A stretch of 64,000 bases of DNA from Oegoconia quadripuncta. Its lineage: Eukaryota > Arthropoda > Insecta > Lepidoptera > Autostichidae. A model generated the notes under the pieces. It made no database searches, had not been told where the DNA came from, and saw only the letters and a list, made by a program, of their open reading frames with translations. The translations under genes were made by a program, and so were the position numbers. Below, one piece after another: positions 11,749 to 22,957 of the stretch. The DNA is taken from the NCBI GenBank assembly GCA_949316235.1, contig OX438758.1:14417731-14481730 (forward strand), written 5' to 3'. Within the stretch, counting starts at the first letter, position 1. The number at the start of each line of letters is the position of its first letter.

Positions 11749-11885
11749 ATAGCCTAAACGGATTGACCGATTTCAAAGTGCATGGTATCGGTGGATTCGT
11801 CTTGAACCCTGGAGTGACATAGGATACATTTTATGGTAAAAAAAATCCAACATGGCGCCCGTAAAATGCAAAATATGCTATCGGG
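11749..11885 (+). repeat. Rep-H fragment
   Basis: Contains TTGACCGATTTCAAAGTGCA, a GGAGTGACATAGGATACATT block and AACATGGCGCC. A partial relative occurs at 28430-28500. Typical of lepidopteran dispersed repeats; class unknown. Confidence 0.45.
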
Positions 11886-12354
11886 TTTCTTTGGTTTTAA
11901 ACTTAAATTGTTATTTTATTCCATTTGAAGAACTAGACATTTTAATGTAGGTGAAAATTGCAGTAAGCAAGTGAACATTTGAATACTTCGAATTCGTCTA
12001 AAATCTTACTGAGTTAGCCGATTGTAATGAAGTAAAAACTAGATGTTGCTCTATGTATTTGTGAAAAATCCCATCATCCCACATCAATTTTCGGCCGGCG
12101 CGAGCGTAGATGATAGTTTTGAAAAAATAAACTGTTTATGCCAATAACTTCTATTTAGACATAGACATATATTTATCTGACACCACACTATAACAACAAC
12201 AATATTAATAAAAACAAGAAAATTATCACAATATACAGAAACAGATTTTGAAATGCGGTGAGTGCAGTGTGATGTCAAAAATGGACTCCATCTCAGCGCT
12301 GGTCTTCAGAGGAGCCCAACATCAAGAGCGTTGCCCCGATATTTCACTTATATT

Positions 12355-12620
12355 GACGATCTGTTTGGTATAGCGGTTAGAAATTCTGCTGCTATACCAA
12401 AAGGTCGCGGGTTCGAATCCATGTGTTCCCGAGTTATGGATGTTTTTCATTTATATGTTATTGATTTACAAAAAAAAAGGTATTTGTGTAGTTTATCAAC
12501 CATCTGGTATCTATAATACAAGCCTAGTTGCTTTGTGTGGAACTAGATGGCACCTGTGTGTATGTGCAAAGATATTTATTATTATTATTATTATTTATTT
12601 ATTTATATATTATATGCCCC
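12355..12620 (+). mobile_element. SINE-A copy 2 with ATT-rich tail
   Basis: Head with TTTGGTATAGCGGTTAGAAA and B box GGGTTCGAATCC, then the ACCATCTGGTATC and CTAGATGGCAC blocks. It ends in an (ATT)n/(TTTA)n tail to about 12620. Confidence 0.88.
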
Positions 12621-12646
12621 ATTTTTTTTCCCTTACGTTAAAAAAC

Positions 12647-12859
12647 TCATCCGGTATAGCTAGTGATGTGATAATAGAAAATATGTAATGATTTTGCAAC
12701 GCAGTCGATCACCTTGGCGGATGCAACGCCGCGGCGGCGGACACGTGTTCCAGCCTCGAGGGTAATCAAACTTTTTGCATTACCACCTCCATCGACAGCC
12801 AGAGCACGAGTTCTTATCCTTTCTGTATACCTAGTAATAAGCGCAGCTACCCTGGACAT
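12647..12859 (-). other. CpG-rich unidentified frame
   Basis: A 70-codon minus-strand frame that is much GC- and CpG-richer than its surroundings. It starts MSRVAALITRYTERIRTRAL and includes an arginine-rich 'RVRRRGVASAKVIDC'. I do not recognise it. It could be a transposon coding scrap or a decayed host exon. No good splice sites frame it. Confidence 0.25.
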
Positions 12860-13024
12860 TTTCCATACATTGTAAGGCGACTTGCTATAACATGTGAATT
12901 ACAGACTTTTGCGAACGTGGAAGAAACAAGGCAAGGGCGTGTCGGAATTTGTTAAAATATTTTGTTAAGAGTAACGTTAACATTGTTCGAATTAATTTTT
13001 ATTTAAAACAACTTGCAGTATTTA

Positions 13025-13241
13025 CAATCAATAAAGCAAAAAACGATAAAGTTTTTTTTTATGTAGTCTGTCTGTCCTACGTCTGAATGACCATTTCTGA
13101 ACGATACTCTACGAAATGTCATTAAAATCGATGCACAGATGGCGGAGTTGTAAGCCTGTGAGATAAGGACGGACGGACCAACATGATGAAATAATAATAT
13201 GGGTTCCGTTCTTGTGCCAGTTGTCTACGGAATCCTTAAAA
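13025..13241 (+). repeat. Dispersed repeat ending GGGTTCCGTT (Rep-I)
   Basis: Shows GTCTGTCTGTCC, GTCATTAAAATCGATGC, a GGACGGACGGACC block, GGGTTCCGTT and a final GGAATCCTTAAAAAG. This order is a well-known lepidopteran interspersed repeat. A related end is at 24630-24870. Confidence 0.5.
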
Positions 13242-13468
13242 AGTGTCCTGTAAAACCTCATCAGCTACCGTGATAAATAAAAAAAGAGACTTTATGTTCT
13301 GTTTTGGTTTGCTCTTAAGTGTCTCTCCAAATTATCTCCATACGGCCCGATCACCTGTTCGTGTACCCATACCGGGCATAACATTCGACCAACTAGTCGG
13401 TGGGATGCTCACACTGCGACGGCCATCTCGAGGCCTCCAATACGCCACGCAATTGTTCCATCTACCAA

Positions 13469-14073
13469 TTTTTTTTATGCACAACTGGTTGGTACTTGAC
13501 CTCAATCACACCTGATGTTAAGTGAAGATGAAGTCGAAGGTGGAAGCATTTTTAAATAGACAAGAATTATTTACTTGAGTACTACTTCTAGTAAGTATAA
13601 CGACTTTTGCGATATGAGCCACATTATTATGAGAAAGCTCCGAAATAATTTCTGGGCGCGTTGGCGTTCCTAACAGGTCGATGGTCGATCTAAAGCCTGT
13701 GTATTAAGCACACAAACAATTCTAATCGTTCACAGGGAAGCCTATGCGCGCATTAATTCTTAGTTAAAAGCCGAACCATTATTTTGGTGAGAGCAGTGGA
13801 TTATGTAGTTATGCAGTATGAAGCGTACTGACCCGGAAACCCCAACACATTTGGGGGACTGGCTATCTTACCTCTGACAACCGGAACACAACAATGCTAT
13901 TAACATTGTTGCTTGGCGGCAGATTTAGATAAGATGGTGGTAGCTAGCCAGGCGGGCATTTAAAATACCCTACCACCAACCAAACCGAGTACTTAAACAT
14001 GTACCCCGCTGGGGATCGAACCCGCGACCTCCGAAACGTAAACCCAACGTTGTTTACATTGAGCCACGGAGGC
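13469..14073 (-). mobile_element. SINE-C copy 3, split by an insertion
   Basis: Minus-strand SINE-C: the 3' part and poly(A) lie at 13469-13547, the rest (to the head GCCTCCGTGGCTCAATGTAA) at 13821-14073. The two parts join exactly at GGAAGC. About 273 bp of foreign DNA separates them. Confidence 0.85.
13548..13820. other. 273-bp insert inside SINE-C copy 3
   Basis: Flanked on both sides by GAAGC, a possible 5-bp target duplication. No inverted ends, poly(A) or recognised family are visible, so its class is unknown. Confidence 0.6.
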
Positions 14074-14160
14074 GAATTCGTTCTTAGCCTACACTAGTTC
14101 ATCGCCGGACCCCGCCACAGAGCCCGATCTTCGGTTGTACGAATCCAGTCGCTAGGTATA

Positions 14161-14215
14161 TAAAAAAAAAAAATACGCCCCGAATACAGAACCTCCTCCC
14201 TTTTTGAAGTCGTTT
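14161..14215 (-). repeat. Rep-K end fragment
   Basis: An A-tract, then CAGAACCTCCTCCCTTTTTG and GAAGTCG, which is the reverse complement of the Rep-K start seen at 10871. Confidence 0.4.
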
Positions 14216-14505
14216 AAAAATAATACTAAACTCTACCCCAAAAATATGCGTTGTGACCTACCATTTATCATTGTAACATTATCGTCGTGTCTATATTGGA
14301 TCTCGTTTTGAAGCTATAATTCTCTATCAAACGTACTGTGCATTTGCATTTTAATTGACGAATGCCTTTTTTTTCTTCTCTACGACGCCTTGAATATGTA
14401 ATTTTACTAGTATCTCAATAAAAAATACAATTTATCTAATTGAACGAGGAGAAATCACTTCATAACATTCTTTATAATTTTGAAAAACTGAAATTGTATC
14501 TATGA

Positions 14506-14622
14506 GTATGATCCTTTTCATCTTTATCATAACTGCTGGACAAAAGCCTCCCCCAAAGATCTCCACAACGATCGGTCCAGGATTTAACCCAGCAGTTACG
14601 ATAAAGATGAAAAGGATCATAC
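14506..14622. mobile_element. 117-bp fold-back element
   Basis: Arms of about 34 bp begin GTATGATCCTTTTCATCTTT and mirror each other with one or two mismatches (14506-14539 and 14589-14622). The 49-bp centre reads CCCCCAAAGATCTCCACAAC and CGATCGGTCC. No coding capacity. Likely a miniature inverted-repeat element or a local inverted duplication of part of a repeat. Confidence 0.7.
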
Positions 14623-16828
14623 AAAGGGGAAAGCCATTGAATCAACAACACATAATTAGGCCACTATGGTACGGACATAAGCATATTGCACTGTTTCCAT
14701 TATAAGCCCTATATCCACTGCATAGGGTCGCAAATAATTTGCACTTTCCATCCGCAACGGACATGTGACAAGCGGTGAATACAGATTAAAAACTGACTTG
14801 TCGCCAAATGCAGGGAAGACTCCCAATCCGCTGAACACACCACACACCCTGTTAGTCGCCGTTTAAGACACCCAGGGTTACTTCAGTAACTTATTAGTAA
14901 TCTGTGCCCAGGGGTTAAAACGGGTTGGTTCTATTCTACTCTGCAGAACACCACACTAGCAGATCATAGAAAGAAGGAAAACATTTATTCAGCTTACGAT
15001 TGGCATGTACATGAAAATTTTGAGATAATAAAGCTGATATAGGTTCTAGCTCAGCATAATGCTGTGGCATGAACCATATAGTACTGAGTATATTAATTTT
15101 CAGCTGGCACCTTTGTAGGTTAGGCGCTCATAGAATAATTAAAAAAAAAAACAAACAAATAAAATAACCGACTCCACATATTGTACATAATTAACATATT
15201 CCAGAAAACAGACATAAAATAAACTACACATTATAGGTACCTAAAGGAATACAAACAGCTATAATTTAACAGGGGGCGCAATACCATCATTAACTAATAT
15301 TAAATAAGGTACTTAGTTACACCGTCAAGTTGCCGTCTCAAAGCAATCTCTTTTATCACTTTTCTGAAACGTGATATAGATTACAGCTACACAAATAGCA
15401 AAATAAACTATTGGGCATTCAAAAATAATCGACACACTTTGTAAAATAATAACAATAACCCTAACATTATTAAACATCGTGACAATACGAGTATGGTACA
15501 AAGACTTCCGTTCCGGCATTAATTATATCGAAATTAATACTCCACTATAATTATGTGTCGACATATCACCGGATTACAAAAAAATTCAAACACTGACACA
15601 TAAGAAATCTAGTTCAACACGGACAATTATTCTAATTAGGCACCAGCCCCGCGTGACGCGACTGACAAAGACAGAGACAAATTCTATGAAGGAATTTTAA
15701 TGCTGTTCGGATTCCTTGGGCACTCAGATATAAACATGACGTATGTACTAAGAGCATAAGTGTATAGAGCACATCGTTTAAACTATGTCGTCGTTAGATG
15801 ACATGCGGGTAAGACCCATTAAAATAATGTTGAATAGTCACGATTTCCGTTACATAAACATAATTTTATGAGCTCGCGATCTAATTGACATATGACAGCA
15901 AATTTCAAAGGTGACGATAAGAAACCCGATTTCAAACACATTTAAATAAATTATAATATTTTTCTCGTATCTTTATTTAACTGGGTTAGCAAATAACGTA
16001 ACATCGTTCAGAGAACAATTGTGTGAAATATTAAATATTACCTAAATATGAAATCAGATTACAATACCACCAGCTGAGTGACTGAACCGGACAAAAATTC
16101 CTTCTCACGGGGCGCAACGGTATCGACGCACGCGCACGTCTCTAAGGTCACCGTGACAACATCCTCGTCTCTCTCTTTACACGGCGATATCTCCGAGTGA
16201 GAGCGAGGTAGATTAATGCAAATGAGTGGTGGTAAAAAACGACCGTTTGACTTACTGTGGAGAGTCGCAGTGATAGATTAGATGCACCTTTTTTGTGCTT
16301 GAAAGGCCTTTACGTTGAATCCGCCGGGCCCGCGCGCCTCACCCATTGTCTGTGAGTTTCAACATAGCTTTGGGAGCATCACAATGGGCTTGCCTTTGCT
16401 GGAAAATGGAAAGTAATAAATAGATCGTAAACTCACTACGCGGCCGTCATAAATTCCAGCAGCTACAGGCGAATGTGACAATTTGACGACGGCACGTAGA
16501 ATACAAGTTTTGTGTTCCAATACAAAGCACACTTAGAACATATTCATAACAGTATGTCCTATAAATACTAAATATATCGAGGTAGGTAATAATGATGCGG
16601 TGTTGTAATAAAAATCTTTAACTAACATTGTGCTTAGATTAGATTCTACCAGGAAACCTATTATAATTATATACGGTTTAATAATCTATAAATACTGTGA
16701 TAAATAGGTAATGTAATAGGTATATAATAAAATCTTTTAACGACTTCGCGATAGGTGCTGTGTCTAGCAAATTATATTAATGTTGGTTATGTATAAGGAA
16801 TCACTCGTTGCGCAATGTATTCGATTTC
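14623..16828. other. Repeat-poor block with GC-richer core
   Basis: Apart from a poly(A)/AACCGACT scrap near 15150, I recognise no repeat or gene. The part at about 16080-16500 is GC-richer, with CpG-rich strings and an ATGCAAAT octamer at 16216-16223 (the POU/Oct binding consensus). It could be regulatory, but there is no direct evidence. Confidence 0.3.
16216..16223 (+). promoter_or_regulatory. ATGCAAAT octamer motif
   Basis: Perfect octamer in the only GC-richer, repeat-free block of this part of the window. An 8-mer arises by chance about once or twice per window counting both strands, so weight is low. Confidence 0.12.
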
Positions 16829-17078
16829 GATTAGCGAAGTTAAGCAAGTCTGGCGCAGTCACTCTTTGTATAGGTGACCACGGCAGTTGTGTAGCCAAGT
16901 ACGTGGCATATAGGGGCGGATTAATAAAAAACAACTGACTGTCAGGTGGCTACTAGTCTGACTCAAAGTGTACCAATCCGCACTGGGTCCGAGTGGTGGA
17001 TTATTACTAGTACCTTTTCCAAGTGAGAGGAGGCTGTGCCCCAACAATGGGGGATGTCTAGGCTGGATGATGATGTAA
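16829..17078 (+). mobile_element. 5S-SINE copy 1 (5S rRNA-derived head)
   Basis: The head reads CGAAGTTAAGCAAGTCTGG then a GGTGACCAC block, matching the internal promoter region of animal 5S rRNA (A box AGTTAAGCA and C box near GGATGGGTGACC, here slightly mutated). The body has AATCCGCACTGGGTCC and a tail of AATGGGGGATGTCTAGGCT followed by GATGATGATG. That layout is a SINE3-type element. Confidence 0.75.
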
Positions 17079-17111
17079 GTTTGTATGAAATTATTACGTC
17101 GCGTTATTATT

Positions 17112-17430
17112 ACGAGCGTCGGTCGCTCAGCGGTTAAGACGCGGTCTCCCAATTCGGGAGGTCCGGGTTCGATTCCCAGGCAGGCCATGTACCAATGAGT
17201 TTTTAAATTTAATTTAATTACTTATGTGCATTTATCCGACTGCTCTTAAACGGTGAAGGAAAACATCGTGAGAAAACTTGCATGACTGAGAAATAAAAAT
17301 CCTAAGGCATGTGAAGGCCCCAACCCGCATTGGGCCAGCGTGGTGGACTATGACCCATACTCGCTCATTATACGAGGGAAAGCCTATATCCCTGCAGTGG
17401 GATGTTTACGGGCTGAGATGATGATGATTA
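17112..17430 (+). mobile_element. SINE-T copy 1 (tRNA head, GATG tail)
   Basis: tRNA-like head with A box GTCGCTCAGCGGTTAAGAC and B box GGGTTCGATTCCC. The body runs through CGACTGCTCTTAAACGGTGA and AACCCGCATTGGGCCAGCGT to a tail of GGGCTGAGATGATGATGATT. A second copy is at 49684-49978. Its 3' body resembles that of the 5S-SINE just upstream. Confidence 0.85.
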
Positions 17431-17761
17431 TGTCGTTTCTAAGGTAACTTTCCCAGAAGTGTTAGGAAATAATAGATGCATCACAAATCACAATTGACAA
17501 CACTGGGACGACTGTATTAACGTGCCCTCCGGAGGACAGTCTTTAATAACCATTTAATGTGAACTAAACCATTTAATCGTAATCATGCCTTCAAAGCCGA
17601 TTGTAGATTCGAATCTCGATTGGGGTAAAGTGTGCATGAATACAAATATTAATTAATTGGTCATGGATATTTCTAAGGATCAGTTATCTAGAGATAATAA
17701 TACATAGACAGTCTTTGCTTTCAAATACTAAATGATTGTGTTAGTTTTCTAAGATAAAATA

Positions 17762-17970
17762 AATATTTCGGACATTTACACCAATCATCTAGTCCCAAAC
17801 TAAGCAAAGCTTGTTCTATGGATACTAGATAACGGATTAACATACATACTCGTACATATTTATATAAACATCCATGACTCGGGAATAAATGTTCATATTC
17901 ATCACACAAACATTTATCCCTAGCGGGATTCGAACCCGCAACTGCTGGTTTCGCCGACAGGGCCTCTACC
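17762..17970 (-). mobile_element. SINE-B copy 1, head truncated
   Basis: Minus-strand copy with body end CTAGTCCCAAACTAAGCAAA (plus-strand view), GACTCGGGAATAAATGTTC and B box GGATTCGAACCCGC. It loses similarity inside the A-box half, after about 17965. Confidence 0.85.
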
Positions 17971-18133
17971 TAAGGATTTTCTAAAATGGGATCTGGTTAC
18001 CCGATTTACATATTGCCCAGCTCACACGCAGCCTGCTTCCTGCATACCGCTCAATTTCTCCGTATTATAGCCACTTTAAGCCTACGCTTAGGGCATAAGT
18101 GTCACGAACTAGTGTATTTGGAGTCAATAAACC

Positions 18134-18443
18134 GCCTCCGTGGCTCAATGTAAACAACATTGGGTTTACGATTCGGAGGTCGCTGGTTCGATCCCCAGCG
18201 GGGTACAAGTACTCGGTTTGGTTGGTGGTAGGGCATTTTAAAATGTCCGCCTGGCTAGCTACCACCATCTTATCTAAATCTGCCGCCATAGCATTGTTGT
18301 GTTCCGGTTGTAAGAGATAAGATAGCCAGTCCCCAATTGTGTTGGGGTTTCCGGGTCAGTACGCTTCCACCTTCGACCCCATCTTCACTTAACATCAGGT
18401 GTGATTGAGGTCAAGTACCAACCCGTTGTGCATAAAAAAAAAA
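18134..18443 (+). mobile_element. SINE-C copy 4, near full length
   Basis: Head GCCTCCGTGGCTCAATGTAA, B box GGTTCGATCCCC, body to GTGTGATTGAGGTCAAGTAC and a poly(A) tail. About 14 nt are missing from the middle (before AGCATTGTTGTG). Confidence 0.9.
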
Positions 18444-18595
18444 GATTAGTATCCCAATCGAGTATCTCAACAGGACCTTAAGATAGACGAAACGAAAATT
18501 ATGGCAAATGCCCGTGTCGCTCCCGCACCATTATCAGTTAGGAATTCCATTCTCAAAGTTGTAAACGTAGTCTACATAAGACAAGTCCAATTCGA

Positions 18596-18823
18596 TTAGA
18601 CAGGTCCAACTTCGAGCGAGAGGCCAATCAACGAATCGAACGCTGCCCGTTCGAGAAACTGTACAACGTCTTCTTGTCTAAAATACCTCAGTGCTTGAAT
18701 ACGAAAGTCTTTAATGTGTGTTACCCCAGTAATTACTCTGGAGGATAAAGTCCTTACGATGTACGTATGGGGTATCGTGATAGTCAATGCGTTTTTATTT
18801 AACAATTTGCAATTGAGTTTCAT
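18596..18823 (-). other. Unidentified open frame
   Basis: A 75-codon minus-strand frame with balanced amino-acid use, including 'SSRVITGVTHIKDFR' and 'FLERAAFDSLIGLSLEV'. It looks more protein-like than its neighbours but I cannot name it. Either a transposon scrap or a small exon; no flanking splice signals stand out. Confidence 0.25.
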
Positions 18824-18953
18824 GAATCTTCCGTAGAGTGGAAAAGTTTACCGCTGGTGTGAAATGAGGCTAACTTATGGCTGGAGTATTTATATAAACT
18901 TAAGCTAAAGCGATCTTGATAAAAGTGATAAGTACCTATTTTCAAGTTTAAAT

Positions 18954-19109
18954 ATTTTTTTTTATGCACAACGGGTTAGCACTTGACCTCAATGACACCT
19001 GATGTTAAGTGAAGATGAGGTCGAAAGTGAAAGCGTTCTGATACGGAAACCCAAATATTTGGCGAACAGGCTATCTTATCTCTGACAACCGGAACACAAC
19101 AATGCTATT
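18954..19109 (-). mobile_element. SINE-C copy 5, 5' truncated
   Basis: Begins (plus view) with a T-tract and ATGCACAACGGGTTAGCACT and ends at ACACAACAATGCTATTA. The tRNA-like head is absent, as expected for incomplete reverse transcription. Confidence 0.88.
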
Positions 19110-19829
19110 AAAAAAAATATAGACGGATATGCCTCACATGCATAAAACAGATATAATAGAACTCGCCGACGTGCAAAGCATATAATTTGCAGAAATTTTC
19201 ATGAGTAGGCAATATGACCATGCAAAACCCACAAAAACCTAAATAAAAGAATACAACGGTAAATAATTTATATACCCCATGTTTACGTACCCGGTTCACG
19301 GTCTTTTCGAACGAAACAATCCTGCACTTGTCGTCTCCCTTTAACGCACACACTCCGCGCAAATAAAGTCGTTGTGTCCTGTCCCTTTCTAGCGGTGATT
19401 TATAGTCCGGGAGCTTTACACACACGTTGCGGGCTACTTACATTACTGCTTGTTCGTTTATCATGATTATGAAGCTATAAAGCAATTATTTTATCTCGTT
19501 TACATAACTTAAAGATAATGATGCCATGTTTAAAGGTCAATTCAGGCAAATGACTTTAGTTTTGTACCAATAACATTCATCACTGCCCTATTAAACTAAT
19601 TCATCAAAGCAAATCGCGAAGTTGGTGAGGTTTATATAGGTGCTGGACTGGACTGTATTGGGTGTTTATCGATTCAAATAAGTAAAAGGTTTAGCAGATC
19701 ACATACATTTCAGAAACCGTATTTACAAGTTATATAATTGTTATGAAAAGGGATTCACCAAAAATGCTGATTTTCAATCACCCCAAGAGAGTAGTTATGA
19801 CTACATGTCATATATGTGCATAATACTTC
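19110..19829. other. No recognised gene
   Basis: Contains a GC-richer patch at about 19280-19430 whose minus strand is an open frame ('YKSPLERDRTQRLYLRGVCA'). I do not recognise it; possibly part of a dispersed repeat. Confidence 0.3.
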
Positions 19830-19965
19830 CTAACCCAAAGGTTGCATGGAAGAGATCGCTTTTAGTGATAAGGTCGCCAAATTGTACTATCCCCTTTTTC
19901 TTATTTTTTTTTATGCTTCTTATTGTTGTACAATAAAGAATATTTTGTTTGTTTGTTTGTTACTG
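19830..19965 (+). mobile_element. LINE 3' end fragment (Fam-L)
   Basis: Contains CATGGAAGAGATCGCTTTTA, GATAAGGTCGCC and TTGTACAATAAAGAATATTT, then (TTTG)n. The block order is the usual 3' end of a lepidopteran non-LTR element, with an AATAAA signal. A related scrap is at 56160-56281. Confidence 0.6.
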
Positions 19966-20776
19966 CCTCCAAAGAATAAAATAGACAAACAATGAAAAAT
20001 ATAAAAAAGAAAAAGTAAATGGAAAAGTACAATTAATTTCACATTTTTTTAAACCAAATGCGTGAATTACTTACTTGCGGGGTACTTTCAAAAATAAACT
20101 TGATACACAGAAATGAAATAAAAAAGCAACTGATTGTTATCTTTGTGCTAAAGTGTGTGTTGCCGACAACGGGACAGTGCGCGTGGATTCAGTCTTTTTG
20201 TTAACATAGTTATAATTCAATATATTTCAATATACTGGCAGAGACAAACTTACGTGTGTAACTAAATTCAAATATAAATTACTTAAAGTTCTTCAAATTA
20301 ATTTATATTTCAAAAGGATTTCACAAACCCCTTTGCCGAAGTTTTTTACTATTTTCCAGTGCTGTATCTAATATACAAACCAATGAATGCGCAATTAATA
20401 AATACTAATAAATAACAGCACATCGCAAATTATAATTAGCTTTTAGAAATCATCTAGAAATTACACAACTTTCGCGTATAATTGATGCGACTGTGCAGTA
20501 ACAGGTAACTAGCGGCAGAGGCGAAACTAATTATCGAGCAGTTCAACAAATTACCAGAGAACACACACACATAGGCATTATAAAGGTACTGCAAACTCGG
20601 GTTTTACTTGGAGCTAGGGGTGCGAGCGACATTTGAAAATTATCGATTTACCTATTCAAAAATAATAATATTATAAGTTGATATACATAGATTATTATAG
20701 ATGGACACTAATCTTTTTTCCTACTTCAATGCTCAGGTTGGCTGATAGAAATATCTTATAGAGATATTAAAATTTA
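19966..20776. other. No gene seen
   Basis: AT-rich unique-looking sequence; nothing supported. Confidence 0.4.
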
Positions 20777-20999
20777 AATATTTCGTACACTTAGACCAAT
20801 CATCTAGTCCCAAACTAAGTAAAGTTTGTACTATGGATACTGGATAACGGATGAACATACGTATATATTTATATAAACATACATGACTCGGGAATAAATG
20901 TTCGTATTCATTACACAAACATTCACCCCTCGCGGGATTCGAACCCGCCACCGTTGGTTTCGCAAACAGCGTCACTATCCATTGCAGCAATTGGTCGTT
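20777..20999 (-). mobile_element. SINE-B copy 2, near full length
   Basis: Plus view: ACACTTAGACCAATCATCTA, GACTCGGGAATAAATGTTCG, GGGATTCGAACCCGCC (B box), ending GCAATTGGTCGT at the 5' head. Confidence 0.88.
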
Positions 21000-21103
21000 A
21001 TGTCCACCTATGTACATGACCTATCCGTAATGTCCACCTATGTACATACTCTGTAACGTTATATGTAATGTTCTGGTGCAATAAAGAATACACATAGATT
21101 AAA

Positions 21104-21296
21104 ATATCATCATCACCTTCCTGCCCTGGTCCCAATTTATTTGGGTAGTACGTATTTTTCTTCCAATCTCCTCATCACCCGTTACCTCATCAACATCATT
21201 CACGCCCTTTCCGCTCATAACACCCTTAACACAATCCATCCATCTTTCCCGTGGTCTTCCTCTTCCTTTCAAACCATCGACATCCATATTCATCAC
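21104..21296 (-). pseudogene. 3' end of an RTE-like LINE
   Basis: The minus-strand frame carries 'GRGRPRERWMDCVKGVM', the C-terminal signature of RTE-clade endonuclease/reverse transcriptase proteins, followed by the end region and a GATGATG-type 3' tail (ATCATCATC in plus view at 21104-21112). Only about the last 60 residues of a protein of roughly 1,000 residues remain, as usual for 5'-truncated LINE copies. The same terminal block (CCCAATTTATTTGG) recurs at 50866-50935 and 58150-58225. The GATG tail is shared with SINE-T and 5S-SINE, so this LINE is a candidate helper. Confidence 0.75.
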
Positions 21297-22957
21297 ATAG
21301 ATTAAAATAATCAGCGATATATAGAAAATACCTACCTACACATACTTATTATGAAATAAAATTTAATTTGTCAAACTTAGTTATGTTCCAATTTGCGAAT
21401 CTAGTCAATCGCGAGGATTTTATACCATCTGCCGTCCTCACCGCACATACCATATAGATAAATCTTAGCAGACACTATCTGACATTTTTAAGGTTGCGAG
21501 ATAGAACAATGGTATCTTAACATCGATGTTTTTTATCATCGTGCACATCCCTATTTGAAGTCTCAACTTTAACGATATAAGACTTAATTTATTTAGACGA
21601 TTGAGCACGTCGTATGTACTAACCTCTTTATTAGTTTAACAACGGTAATAATATATATGTACGCTTAAGTATTTCCTAAAAATCCTATACATTATAATAT
21701 AAATACCATAATCTTATCTCTTGATACAAATATTCAGCAAAATTCAACACCGGGTGAGGTTGGAGTACATCGAATAAAAAGAACAGCCCCTGGGAATAAC
21801 TGGCTCAGCCCCATTTATACATAATATACCCTTGAATCTGCCATTTCTTTCGTATCACCTTATTGATAGGTTTCAGGTATTATGACTTGGGAAGTAATAA
21901 TGCCTCAGTCTTCCAACTCGGTCATTAACTTATTTTTGCGAAAAATGCGACTGGGCCGGTTTTTCCCATTAGCTTTCCAAACGGTTTCGCTTGGGGTAAC
22001 ACGTTCCTAACCCGGATTTTAGGCAGCTTACAGATATAATATGGTGGTTGCGAATTTGCCAAGTAAATGTTTACCACCTGCGGCCTTATGTGTAACTTTA
22101 CTATTAATTAAAATTGATAGGTGGCGTTGAAGTACATTCCCACTGAGTGAGACAATAAGCCATCACGCATTAGCAATGTGTGTTGTGACTGTTTATACGA
22201 CATCCAATTCCCACAATAAGTTGAGGGTTCTGGGTAGAACGTTCCAACTTCAATTTTAAAGAATTTTAAGATATTATATGTTTTAAACATTGTACTATTT
22301 TGGGGGAAGACTTCTTAAGCGTAAACTATTATTACTGTTCAACGAAATAGCTACTAATGTGAGATCAGAAATCAATAATAACATAAATAGAAAATTTTGT
22401 AAAACCCCCGAGGAATTAAATATAACAAAGATCCAGGAATACAAAGCAAATGTATTACAAGTGAAATATCTTGTATCAAGCATGGCTAAGAACCTATCCC
22501 CTACTTTAATCTTAAATATAATAAACCGCTTTCAAATCAGATCATACATCTAGAAAAACACCACATCCAAGTCGTCAAACACATAACACTCGTCGTTTTT
22601 CGTCGGGATCAAAAATAACTTTTCAAAACACAAAAAGAAATCTGTTGCTGAAAATCAGCAAATCTGCTGAGTCCCTACCTTTTCATCACAGTTTGACCTA
22701 ATTTATTATCAATTAATTACTTGTTAAATTAACTTTGAGGTGAATAAATACCTTTTATTTAAATAAATAAATAAATTTAAAATTCTGTGGAAAATAACCG
22801 CAATTATGGCTATTTAGGTATTATTTATAATTTTAGTTTTTAGGCTTGTCGAGTGCAAGTCAGAGCAATAAAAAAGAAATCTCAATTTATCCAATGAGGA
22901 CGCAATAAGCCACCTTAAAATAAATCGGTATTTAAAGACTACTCAGCTTGTACTTAC
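21297..22957. other. No gene seen; flanking intron of micro-exon candidate?
   Basis: AT-rich with no recognised repeat. A plus-strand frame at 22290-22553 is lysine/asparagine/isoleucine-rich, typical of chance frames in AT-rich DNA. Confidence 0.35.

Noticed and set aside
16829..16900. Possible 5S rRNA gene
   Set aside because: Only the internal promoter part resembles 5S and the rest is SINE body; no full 120-nt gene.
17112..17190. Possible tRNA gene
   Set aside because: A and B boxes are present but the downstream body and GATG tail match another copy at 49684, so it is a SINE head. The same applies to all other B-box sites (for example 27980, 44163, 53170).
22290..22553. 87-codon plus-strand frame
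   Set aside because: K/N/I-rich composition typical of chance translation of AT-rich DNA; no motif.
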